64,000 nucleotides of DNA. Origin: Nageia nagi (taxonomy: Eukaryota; Pinophyta). The DNA lies in the NCBI GenBank assembly GCA_050084985.1, contig JBITNC010000001.1, forward strand, positions 46,934,001-46,998,000. The letters are read 5' to 3'. Both the position numbers and the translations under genes were made by a program. How positions within the stretch are numbered: the stretch's first letter is position 1; every line of letters begins with the position of its first letter. The notes under the pieces were generated by a model. The model saw nothing but the letters and a program-made list of their open reading frames with translations, did no database searches and was not told the origin of the DNA. Below, in pieces: positions 1 through 8,885 of the stretch.

Positions 1-1070
1 GTTACTCTTGATTTCTGTTTCCATTTGATCTCTTCCTGAGCCAAAGTGTTGTGGAGATCGCAGAGAGTGGTTTTTTCCTCTTGCTTAAGAGCCTCAGTCA
101 AACCCCTACACTCCATTTCCACCCCTATTTGCTCAATCCTGAGTTTGAGAGCTTCCTTCCTTGATTCTACCCTCCCGAAGCTCTCCTTATTCCATCCTTT
201 AATCATCTGCTTGACATACTGTAATTTCCTCATTACTTTGTACATCTCCTTCCCATAATAGTTTATACTCCACCAATCCTTCACCAGCTCTTCCAGATCT
301 GGGTGCGTCATCCACATGTTCTCGAATCTAAAAGGAAAGTTCTTTCTCACTCGCTCCTGGGCCTTCAAAAGAAGCATGTTGTGGTCAGACCCAATCCTAG
401 GTAAAGCTTGGATTGTAGCATCAGCGTACCTGCTAAACCAGGTTTGAGAGACAAGGATCCTATCCAACCGGCTCATAATGAGTCTTCCCCCAATCTGCCT
501 ATTTGTCCAGGTGTATTTAACCCCGTGCAATTTGAGATCCATTAGCCCCGTAGAGTCAACAAATTCCCTCAGATCCCTCATACCAGACCTCTGAATATTG
601 TCCATTGAACCTCCTATCTTCTCATCTTCCTCCATCGGAGTGTTGAAGTCCCCGGAGACAATCCAATTGTCCTCTGAATCACGGGATATGCTTTCATTTA
701 ATCTCTGCCACAGCACCCTTCGGCCAATCATTCTGTTTGGAGCATAAACATTGACCATGTTTATTACCTCCTGATAACCTATAGCCTTCATTTGGACCCA
801 AATGAAGTTACGATCGATAACCTTGATGCTTCCTTTGAATTTCTCCGGATTCCATAACGTCATTAGGCCTCCCGACTTCCCTTGTGCCGGGACATGAGCC
901 CATTCCGCCTTAGCCCAGATCCTGTTCTTGACCAACATTGTTTTTTCTTCTTTCACCTTGGTTTCCTGCAGATGTATGATATCAGGCTTCTGCTTCCTGC
1001 AAATATCCTGCAGATGCCTGCATTCCGAAGGGTCACTAAGACCCCTCGCGTTCCAGGAGAGGACAATCAT
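1..1070 (-). CDS. LINE ORF2 (N-terminal endonuclease part), partial
   Basis: This is the start of the pol-like ORF2 of a LINE, which nicks the target and later reverse-transcribes the element RNA. About 356 codons are in the window, all open to the left edge. The ATG is at 1070 and gives MIVLSWNARG. The apurinic-type endonuclease residues are all visible: N7 in WNARG, E36 in LQET, the NVYAP segment near 107, GDFN with D141 and N143, D203 in SRLDR, and the terminal SDHN with D229 and H230. After residue 240 comes a charged helical linker. The reverse transcriptase domain is not in the window. The start codon overlaps the ORF1 stop as ATGA, so translation probably depends on ORF1. The nuclease looks catalytically intact. 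Confidence 0.94.
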   Translation of the reverse strand, partial: MIVLSWNARGLSDPSECRHLQDICRKQKPDIIHLQETKVKEEKTMLVKNRIWAKAEWAHVPAQGKSGGLMTLWNPEKFKGSIKVIDRNFIWVQMKAIGYQEVINMVNVYAPNRMIGRRVLWQRLNESISRDSEDNWIVSGDFNTPMEEDEKIGGSMDNIQRSGMRDLREFVDSTGLMDLKLHGVKYTWTNRQIGGRLIMSRLDRILVSQTWFSRYADATIQALPRIGSDHNMLLLKAQERVRKNFPFRFENMWMTHPDLEELVKDWWSINYYGKEMYKVMRKLQYVKQMIKGWNKESFGRVESRKEALKLRIEQIGVEMECRGLTEALKQEEKTTLCDLHNTLAQEEIKWKQKSRV

Positions 1071-2239
1071 TGGCGCTTATTACCCGAGGGTGCTCGGCCC
1101 CCAAAGTCTATGGTTCCTTGCTTTCCTTCCGCCACTGCTTTCTCAGTCTCTCTCCTTCTTATTTCTTCCAAGGTTCTTCTCCCTCTTGACGCACTTCGAG
1201 TTTGTCTGATCGAGTGACCACCTAACTCCTGGGCATCTGCTCCCTGATCTTGCTCTAGTTCCATCTGAGATCCGACGATGTGTGGGGAAGCATTTCTTTT
1301 CCCCGAAGCTCTCCTGTTCATCTGTCTGATGGTCGGACTTTGGTCATTGCGTTTATTATTCTTGCTAAGGGTCAGATCAGAGTTAACTACCGCTCCAGGC
1401 TCGTTTCTCTGCGAAGCAACCTCTTCACAGGGAATCTCTCCTTCTTCCGTCTCTGGATTGGGAACTCCCTCGATATCCACCTGAGGTGGTGCTTCCTCTA
1501 TAGTCCTTGGTCTCCACTCCTTATGGGATAAGACAATTCTCCGAGGACAAGATTTTTGGATATGTCCCACTTGGTGACATATTGAGCACAGACAGTGGTT
1601 CGCTTCATATTCCAAAACTTGCTCGACAATCCCAATCTCTGACTCTAGGGTGATTGAATCTGGAAGTTTTACTCCGAAATCAACTTGCACACAAAAACGG
1701 GCAGCCACCATCCTTGTTCTGGCTTTTGTGACTTCATCAGCCGTGACAAACTTCCCGAATGAGTTCCCTATACCTTCAAAAACCTTGTGGTGCCATAGAT
1801 CTAATGGCAGATTAGGCAAAGTCACCCATAGAGGTGCTTGCATCAGTTGTTTTTTGGATGGATCGAACCCCGGCTTCCATTTCTCCAAATACAATCCTCT
1901 GCTACCAATGAACCAAGGCATGCTTAAGATTGAATCTCTATCCTCCTCATTGCTAAAAATGAAGAGGAAATAGTCATTGGCCATGGCAATGATATTCAAG
2001 CTTCCTTTGATTTTCCATTTGAACCGAGCCCATTTCCTAACCTCATCAATGTTGGGACGAGCCCCATGGACTTTTCCCACCAGACTTAAGCGCCCTCTTT
2101 CTGCTGTCTGATCCGTAATTACTTTAGGAATCATAAGCTTGAGTTTGCCATCATTTTCCATTGTTGCGCACAGAGGCGGCCCCGTGGCTAGCTTAGCCTC
2201 CTGTGTGAACAGATCCCTCCATGGAGTCGGGTTGCCCAT
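1067..2239 (-). CDS. LINE ORF1 (DUF4283-like domain plus zinc knuckle), 390 aa
   Basis: This is the RNA-binding ORF1 protein of a plant LINE, expected to coat element RNA in the ribonucleoprotein. Residues about 45-195 resemble the DUF4283 domain common in plant LINE ORF1 and related gag-like proteins, including the segment LWVTLPNLPLDLW near 137. A CCHC knuckle follows, CSICHQVGHIQKSC, with C218, C221, H226 and C231. The C-terminal 150 residues are basic and low-complexity. The start at 2239 (MGNPTPWRDLF) is the first in-frame ATG after the AT-rich flank. The stop TGA overlaps the ORF2 ATG by two bases. The frame is intact and close to usual length. Confidence 0.93.
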   Translation of the reverse strand: MGNPTPWRDLFTQEAKLATGPPLCATMENDGKLKLMIPKVITDQTAERGRLSLVGKVHGARPNIDEVRKWARFKWKIKGSLNIIAMANDYFLFIFSNEEDRDSILSMPWFIGSRGLYLEKWKPGFDPSKKQLMQAPLWVTLPNLPLDLWHHKVFEGIGNSFGKFVTADEVTKARTRMVAARFCVQVDFGVKLPDSITLESEIGIVEQVLEYEANHCLCSICHQVGHIQKSCPRRIVLSHKEWRPRTIEEAPPQVDIEGVPNPETEEGEIPCEEVASQRNEPGAVVNSDLTLSKNNKRNDQSPTIRQMNRRASGKRNASPHIVGSQMELEQDQGADAQELGGHSIRQTRSASRGRRTLEEIRRRETEKAVAEGKQGTIDFGGRAPSGNKRQ

Positions 2240-2330
2240 CTTTGAAGCTATGCAGAGTTTCGCAATCTTAACGATGCATAGAGATCATTGAAATCGATAG
2301 ATACCTACCTGAGAACGCGCTCGAAGAAAT

Positions 2331-2865
2331 TAATAATATATTTAGTCATTAATTTAATTACCTATTTAATAATTGCATTCATCATATATGTAATCATTGC
2401 ATTAGTCATAAATTTAATCATTTTTATTTATTGATTATCATTAGTTGGTAATAAATAAAGTCATGAAATAAATAATTTATAAATACCATAAATTTTTTAA
2501 TACAAAAATAGCATAATATTAAATTTGAACTAAAAAGATAAAAGTAAATAAAAATATTACACATTCAAATATGATACAACAAGGTAAAATTAAAGGATTG
2601 ATTCAACATCATGATAAATAAAGGTAATATGCAATTAAAAAATATTAATAGAAATATACATATCAAATTATAAGATGTCAAAGATGTCTAAGAGTGTATA
2701 TATAAATATAATAAAAAATGTCAAAGTTGTATGAGAGTTTCCAACTCTTTCAAAAACACCTTTATAATTAGAATCCTTAACCAAAAAAAACAAAATACTA
2801 CATAAAATAGTGAGCCATGATTTCTAACAACTAGTGCATGATAAACATGTTATAATCTACGTAGT
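2331..2865. other. AT-rich spacer, no gene seen
   Basis: Very AT-rich sequence with many short stops in all frames. I see no coding frame or clear repeat. It separates the LINE 5' end from the transposase scrap. Confidence 0.6.
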
Positions 2866-3141
2866 CATTTTTTCCAAATACTTTAGTGGTCATCATGTGA
2901 AGGATCCCTCTTTATCTTTTATGTGAGTAGCTCTATCTATTTTATTCTCATAAGAAAGGGGTACATTACTTGTATTCTTTAAAATATTTACATTTGCATA
3001 TTTTGTTTCTTTCAAGTTGACTCCATGTATAATTGATATTGAGTGAATTTGTCCAATTCCCATAACATCACCATCAAATGGATCCAGTAACTTAACATTA
3101 TCTCCTTGTTTGATTTTATCAATACACTTTTGCATAAACAA
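2866..3141 (-). pseudogene. Plant transposase (Ptta/En-Spm type) C-terminal fragment
   Basis: An 82-codon open stretch on the minus strand, extended by about ten codons past two adjacent TGA stops, resembles the C-terminal domain that follows the Transposase_24 region in plant CACTA-associated proteins. The pattern is a G..V.L start, a G.I.S segment, then an HGVNL segment, V.I...S..PL, and finally GSF followed by W-P. Here GSFT is followed by TGA TGA CCA, where the family usually has a Trp-Pro, so at least one TGA is plausibly a decayed TGG. No upstream transposase exon was found; element A is inserted 34 bp beyond the fragment's right end. Assignment rests on pattern only. Confidence 0.42.
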
Positions 3142-3174
3142 AAATTAATAACACATATCAATAAGTTATGAAAG

Positions 3175-3179
3175 GATAC
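3175..3179. repeat. Target-site duplication of element A, left copy (GATAC)
   Basis: GATAC lies directly before the TG of the left LTR and is repeated exactly at 11028-11032 after the CA of the right LTR. This fixes the ends of element A. Confidence 0.93.
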
Positions 3180-4012
3180 TGTTTACAAATAAAATTGAGC
3201 GTGCAAATAAGTAAATAGAAAAATATCTACAAACTCAATATTATCTGTATTTGAGCTACAGATAGCAATTTATTCTAGATAACAATAAACAACATAACCA
3301 ATTCAGAAGTGTAATTGTACCAACCAAGACTGTAATTTGTGTACTTACCTCACGGAATGTACCTAACAACGAAAGATGCAGATGTTGGTGATGTACTGAT
3401 GATGAGCTGCCTTTCCAACAACATCATGACCTACAAGGATGTAAAAAGAGGACCGTGGGTGGTCTATTTCAATGATATAAGAGTGCTGGTGGTGTTCTTT
3501 TATTCACAAAGGAGCATCGATGGTCTTCATTTGGTGGTTTTGACCTCTCAATTAAGTCCAGAACTCCAGTGTAGATGTCTCAGATAGCAGTATGATATCA
3601 GAATAGATCGTAGATGTTAGGATAGCTCACGTAAGGAAGCACACAAACCACAACCTTGTAGGTGGTACCAAGAGATACCTTAAGGGGTAGCCAGTTACAA
3701 GACCATACGCGGGATCATGTGTATCCTTGTTATTGTGGACTTACTATTAGATCCCTTATTTATATAGATAATAGATAGTACCACCCATGGGTCGGCGTGC
3801 ATCTACATAAATAAGGCTAATTCATAACATTCAAGATAAACACACCAATAAACAAGGTAATCCATGCAATATTCAAGATAATCATTATAACATTCATATT
3901 CAAGACAAACATTGACATTATCACTTTAATACATTCAAGACATATATTTAGGCCAAGCATATTTCATTAATTTATTGATTTAAAAACATAAATTCATTTT
4001 TATGTGTTAATA
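3180..4012 (-). repeat. 3' LTR of element A (left copy)
   Basis: Starts TGTTTAC and ends GTTAATA, where the right copy keeps the canonical CA end. Differences from the right LTR are mostly C/T and G/A changes with a few one-base indels. A TATA-like string (TATATAAATAA on the minus strand, 3756-3766) could be the promoter core. Confidence 0.92.
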
Positions 4013-4016
4013 GATG

Positions 4017-4025
4017 CCCCACTTT
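4017..4025 (-). promoter_or_regulatory. Polypurine tract of element A
   Basis: Reads AAAGTGGGG on the minus strand, four bases from the left LTR. It is the expected place for the plus-strand primer and supports minus orientation of the element. Confidence 0.6.
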
Positions 4026-4027
4026 GG

Positions 4028-4396
4028 ATGTGAAATTGAAAGAAACATGAGGTGACTTGAGATTTTGCATTCAAAGTAAAACACAATATCATAGCAAACA
4101 ATTTTGATAAGCAATGATAAACATTAACCATTCTAAACTTAAACAACATCATGATAAAGCTTATTAGTACTAGATATAGGTTGAGAAATCTCCCTTTTGA
4201 TATTACCTTGGGCATGCTTACCCCTTGCATTTTGCTGTAGAGGGTGATAGCCTGATATATCTGATCATCTGATAAGCTAATAATCTTGCTGCAATACTGA
4301 TGACCCATGACAACAAACTTGACAACACACATGATAATGACCGGGCAGATGACTTGACCACACATGTCGATTGGACGACAACCCGACAAGACCACA
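4028..4396. other. Non-coding 3' region of element A
   Basis: Lies between the purine tract and the repeat arrays. No gene was recognised. Open frames reading through here on the minus strand continue into the tandem repeats and look fortuitous. Confidence 0.5.
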
Positions 4397-4520
4397 TCAC
4401 AAGACAAAACATGATAAACACATGACAACACACATGACCAACTCATAAGACAAGACATGATAACACATGACAACACACATAACCAACTCACAAGATAAGA
4501 CATGATAACCATGACCACAC
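4397..4520. repeat. Short CATGA-rich tandem repeat, about 2.5 copies of ~50 bp
   Basis: Units share acaagacaaaacatgata, then acacatgacaacacacat, then aaccaactca. Copies differ by several bases and small gaps. It directly precedes the 97-bp array. Confidence 0.6.
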
Positions 4521-4526
4521 ACAGGG

Positions 4527-5199
4527 GAGAGCTAAGTTCCACACAACTGAGCCTTCGCACCAAGAGGTGTACTGCAGTTACATAAGAACCAAACTCTGCA
4601 AAATAATGATAAGTTGATATGTGAGAGCTAAGTTCCACACAACTGAGCCTTCGTACCGAGAGGTGTACTGTAGTTGCATAAGAATCAAACTCTGCAAAAT
4701 AAGTGATAAGCTGATAAGGGGAGAGCTAAGTTCCACACAACTGAGCCTTCGCACTAAGAGGTGTATTGCAGTTGCATAAGAACTGAACTCTGCAAAACAA
4801 TGATAAGCTGATATGTGAGAGCTAAGTTCCATACAATTGAGCCTTCGCACTAAGAGGTGTATTATAGTTGCATAAGAACCAAACTCTACAAAACAAGTGA
4901 TAAGCTGATAGGGGAGAGCTAAGTTCCACACTACTGAGCCTTTGCACCAAGAGGTGTACTACAATTGCATAAGAACCGAACTCTGCAAAACAATGATAAG
5001 CTGATATGTGAGAGCTAAGTTCCATACAACTGAGCCTTCGCATCAAGAGGTGTACTACAGTTGCATAAGAACTAAACTTCACAAAACAAGTGATAAGCTG
5101 ATAGGGGAGAGCTAAGTTCCACACAATTGAGCCTTCGCACCAAGAGGTGTACTGCAATTGCATAAGAACTGAACTCCATAAAACAAGTGATAAACTGAT
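4527..5199. repeat. 97-bp tandem repeat, seven copies
   Basis: The start GAGAGCTAAGTTCCA recurs at 4527, 4623, 4721, 4817, 4914, 5010 and 5107, spacing 96-98 bp. Units alternate between two types, preceded by TATGTG or by AGGGG, so the real period is a dimer of about 194 bp. Long minus-strand open frames here exist only because the repeat lacks stops in some frames. Confidence 0.93.
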
Positions 5200-5773
5200 G
5201 GAGCTAACACTCCACCAAGAGGTATGATAAGCTGATAATGGGAGTTGGAACTCCACTCATAGGCATGATAAGCTGATTACGAGAGCTGGAACTCCACCCA
5301 TAGACATGATAAACTAATAACAGGAGCTAGAACTCCACTCATAGGCATGATAAGCTGATAATGGGAGCTGGGACTCCACTCATAGGCATGAAAAGCTAAT
5401 TATAGGAGCTAGAACTCCACTCATAGGCATGATAAGCTGATAAACGGAGCTGGAACTCCACCCATAGACATGATAAACTAATTATGGGAGCTGGAACTCC
5501 ACTCATAGGCATGATAAGCTGATTACAAGAGCTAGAACTCCACTCATAGACATGATAAACTAATAACAGGAGCTGGAACTCCACCCATAGACATGATAAG
5601 CTGATTACGGGAGCTGGAACTCCACCCATAGACATGATAAACTAATAACAGGAGTTGGAACTCCACTCATAGGCATGATAAGCTGATTACGAGAGCTGGA
5701 ACTCCACTCATAGACATGATAAACTGATAACAGGAGCTAGAACTCCACCCATAGACATGATAAGCTGATAATT
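5200..5773. repeat. 41-bp tandem repeat, fourteen copies
   Basis: The unit core is GGAGCTGGAACTCCAC followed by CATAGRCATGATAARCTRAT. Starts fall exactly every 41 bp from 5200 through 5733, so the array has no internal indels. GGAG and CTCC in each unit can pair as a small hairpin stem. The first unit (5200-5240) still carries CCAAGAGGT from the 97-bp family, so it looks transitional. Confidence 0.94.
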
Positions 5774-6089
5774 CAGGTCTACAAACATGAAACTCCAAGT
5801 AATATTCTCCCATATATAACATTGATCAAACACCTATGATGTACCCATGATACTTAGATAAGCTAATTTTCTGGATAAAGGAATGCAGGTGATCCTTTCT
5901 TGCAGACTTAGAACACTGGCAGTCTTCACCTAAGACCACGGTGGTCCTTTTCTTGAGGATTCATCAAAAATTATGAAGATCAAGTCCCTGCAAATCACCT
6001 CTGGATTCCAAATTGATACCTGGTTGCTCGTCCATGTATACCAAATGTTCAAATCAAAATTTATCTTGAAATATGTGCCCTAACTTTTC
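5774..6089 (+). promoter_or_regulatory. Upstream region of the antisense PMD gene
   Basis: Unique sequence between the 41-bp array and the TATA box. It contains the palindrome GACCACGGTGGTC near 5934, related to motifs elsewhere in element A. No gene seen. Confidence 0.35.
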
Positions 6090-6097
6090 TATAAAAG
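6090..6097 (+). promoter_or_regulatory. TATA box of the PMD gene
   Basis: TATAAAAG followed by a short GC-rich stretch. A start of transcription near 6120 would give a leader of about 120 bases before the ATG at 6243. Position and orientation fit the plus-strand gene, not the element's own transcript. Confidence 0.55.
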
Positions 6098-6242
6098 GGG
6101 CCCCACCCTTCCTCATTTGATCACCCTATCATTTTCATAGCTGAGAGTATCCTAGAGCTTGAAAGCCTGATTCAGAGAGGTTTAGCTGGTGATTTTGTCG
6201 CTATCACTAGGTGATTCTTCCTGTATTGCTGTGTTGCATGCT

Positions 6243-8504
6243 ATGGCCCTACCAATCACACATCGAGATGGACACAGAGCTACCTTGGTGGTTGATTCTC
6301 CTATTGGTCATCAGGTACATTGCATCTCCTACCTTTTCCTTGCTATGCTTTTGCTTATTTTTAGATTTTAGCTACCTATTCACTAGTTTTTTGAATTACC
6401 CCTAGGGTTTTCCTGTTGAATACCCTAGCCCTTTATTTTTCCCTTTTTATTCTATTTTTTCAAATTTTTGGTATCATGGCTGTACTATGCTCATCCATAT
6501 GAACCTACACCCTAAATTTTATTGACCCTTATTCATGGAAATAGGACTGCTGGTGGTCCTTTTTGCCCTAGCATGGATCATGGGTGGTCCTTCTCACCTG
6601 ATCTAGACCGTGGGTGGCCCTCTTTACCAGTACTATTTTTGCTATCTATATGTCATATCTTGATACTGACTTGCCTTTTGTCATTCTTTTCTTACATAAC
6701 TATGCATACCTTATGCGACCATCTGGTAAGAGTGCTGCCTTCACTGCTACCTAATAGTGGCCACAAACTGACGTAGCCCGAAGCATTCTAAAGGACATTT
6801 CATTCAGCTACCTTGCATTTGTTGACTATGTGTTTCATGACCACAACTTGCTGATAGCTTTGATGGAGAGGTGGGATCCAAACTCCAACACCTTTCACCT
6901 TCTGACTGGTGAGATTACAGTGACCCTAGAGGATATCTATAGGATCACTAGACTTCCTATCAGGGGGAGGCTAGTGAACATGATTCCTGTTCCAAGCTTG
7001 GAATAGGTAGAGGTATGGGCTACATGGCTGACAGGGTCAAACAAAGTAAATCACAGGAAGAGGGGTGTGTCCCTAATGAGATATGTGTTAGAGTATTCTC
7101 CAGTACAGGGTGACCTACGGATGAGACTCCTCATTGCCTGCCTTTTGGATGCTATTTTCTACCCATACAAGAGTAGTGAGACCTTTCCTGTGGGCATGGT
7201 TCCTATCATTTAGGACATGGTGACACACAGGCAGTGGTATGCATGGTGCCCCGTGATACTAGTGCAACTCTATCATGACCTCCATGACTTTGCAGAGGTG
7301 GAGAGAGGGGGGAGACAGGTGGCTCATTCTATGATACTACAGGTGTGGGCATATGATCACATCGTCATCTCTAGATCGATGATGTTGCCCCTAGATCAGC
7401 CAGATGATGTACCCACCTGGCAATGGTGGGTGACAATAGAGGGACTAGATTTTCCTAGCATGGACCTAGAGGGATGGTAGGTACGGTTTGACCTACTACA
7501 AGAGGTGCAGATATACTAGCATCCCTATCAGGTAGGTGTACCAGAGTGGGAGGAGGACATATAGAAGATGGCATGGGTGAGACACCCTACATACCTACAG
7601 GTGCATAGGGCACTAGTGGAGCCATACAGGCTAGAGCGGGTACTCCATTAGTTCAGCTTCCAGTAGGGTATATCAGATGACTACAAGATAGTGGTGCGCT
7701 ACTACCGTAGCAGGCACCTCCTAGAGAATTATGAGCTAGTACCTGACTGGGACTCAAATTGGGAGTACCCCAGTGAGGACTCCGACTATGAGGTTGATGA
7801 TGACATAGATGGACCTGATCACATAGAGGACTACCTAGATTGGTGGAGGACACACCGTCCTCACCACATAGGCATTCATGATGCTGACATGGGTGATGAT
7901 GCATGGGAGGATGAAGACACAGGAGACATAGAGATTGGATGGGACATTCCCTTCACAACGGGAGGGTGGGGAGGAGAGAGTAGCTCTACATATGCTCACG
8001 ACACATCTCTAGATGCAGGTCATGATGACAATGAGGAGACTGATCCAGACCAGGATGAGTATGAACCTAAGTATAAGATGGAAATAGACTGGGAGGAGGA
8101 AGACTATGATGAGGATGATGATGGTAACCTATTTTCTCTTTTACTTTGCATTGATTTTCTACTTTACATGATATGTAAGGGACTAACATGATATATTTAT
8201 GCTATGTCATAGATCCTGAGGTTGAGATGGCTAAGCTGCATGGTCAAATCAGTTAGAAGGATGAGGATATTAGAGAGCTACAGAGTCATCTATAGCTCAG
8301 AGGAGGGGATTATACCAGTATCTATCAGGACCTACAGGTAACCAACAAGGAAATCAAGGCCCTCTATGAGCAGCTTCACTAGGCTGAGAGACAGATCGGT
8401 GAGGAGAAGGCACGCATAGAAAGTACAAGGCATGGTGCAGGGGTGGTACATCTAGTAGGGCTACTAGCTCTAGTGTAGGGGGAGGGGGGTCTAGTAGGAG
8501 ATTC
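6243..8504 (+). pseudogene. Plant mobile domain (PMD, MAIL-like) gene carried antisense in element A
   Basis: Predicted exons are 6243-6314, 6758-8123 and 8213 to about 8504, with GT-AG introns of 443 and 89 bp and matching phases. Exon 1 encodes a short start containing DGHRATLVVD. Exon 2 begins with the PMD core: ALMERWDPNSNTFHL, then TLEDIYRITRLPIRG, patterns diagnostic of the aminotransferase-like plant mobile domain, followed by a WYAW segment, a Trp-rich middle and an acidic tail. Exon 3 is a coiled-coil-like segment. Exon 2 keeps one frame for 1366 bases but has TAG stops at 7004, 7211, 7478, 7517, 7562, 7649 and 7664. Exon 3 has TAG at 8254, 8293 and 8380, and possibly a one-base frameshift near 8440. 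Cellular PMD proteins act in gene silencing and chromatin maintenance; the role here is unknown. Confidence 0.8.
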
Positions 8505-8862
8505 TAGATCATTCTATGTAATCTCATCCAGTTGTATTGTAAACAAAAACATTTTGATCATGATATATATAAAACACAAATTTTGGTACCTAATTTGCTC
8601 TTGTACATGTATTTGTGATGAATGAGTTTGATGTTCTATGATTTCTGAAAACAAATGCCAATGATGCAACCTAAAATTCTGACTTCTCACACTGTGAAAG
8701 GAATTGGAATCTTTTGCTTTCCTCTATTTTTCCACTAAAAGAGGACCATCAGCGGTCCTATTATCACAAAATACAACATCGGTGCTCTTGTTATGACGTC
8801 ATGAAGCCCTCCAATCTTGACCATGATGTCCGTTAGTGACCTGAACCAACTGCTAGCTTTTC
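8505..8862. other. Convergent spacer between PMD gene and gag
   Basis: The two genes of element A end tail to tail here. AT-rich sequence after the PMD stop could hold its poly(A) signals. It contains the perfect-arm palindrome AGGACC-ATCAGC-GGTCCT near 8742. No gene seen. Confidence 0.45.
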
Positions 8863-8884
8863 TTTTTTTTTTTTTTTTTTTTTT
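8863..8884. repeat. T22 homopolymer (A22 on the gag strand)
   Basis: An uninterrupted run of 22 T immediately after the last gag codons on the minus strand. It may be slippage, or the scar of an internal deletion that removed pol. Confidence 0.9.
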
Positions 8885-8885
8885 G

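Larger units (their letters stand above)
1..2330 (-). mobile_element. LINE retrotransposon, 5' half, cut by window edge
   Basis: Two long open frames on the minus strand, ORF1 then ORF2, form a plant L1-type LINE. The 5' end is placed near 2330, where base composition falls abruptly to very AT-rich sequence about 90 bp upstream of the ORF1 start. Both frames are free of stops and frameshifts over 2.2 kb, unlike every other element here, so the insertion is probably recent. The reverse transcriptase part of ORF2, the 3' UTR, the poly(A) tail and the target duplication lie outside the window to the left. I could not find a duplication at the 5' side without the other end. Confidence 0.93.

Noticed and set aside
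882-1973. Plus-strand open frames within the LINE
   Set aside because: They are antisense to intact, motif-bearing ORF1 and ORF2 and have no domain of their own.
4578-5635. Long minus-strand open frames of up to 144 codons
   Set aside because: They run inside the 97-bp and 41-bp tandem arrays and exist only because the repeats lack stops in those frames. The predicted proteins simply repeat the unit.
5200-5773. CRISPR-like array
   Set aside because: The 41-bp units are contiguous with no unique spacers, and the context is a plant retrotransposon.
7653-7904. Minus-strand His/Cys-rich frame
   Set aside because: It is the reverse of the acidic, Asp- and Trp-rich part of PMD exon 2, which reads as Ser/His/Pro-rich on the other strand.
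7004-8382. TAG read as glutamine (code change or programmed readthrough) in the PMD gene
   Set aside because: Nothing else supports a changed code; the left-end LINE uses normal stops and other elements carry mixed stops. C-to-T decay explains the pattern more simply.
8863-8884. T22 run as the poly(A) tail of a retro-copied PMD mRNA
   Set aside because: The run is poly(T) on the PMD strand, and the gene keeps introns and promoter, so it was not copied from mRNA.
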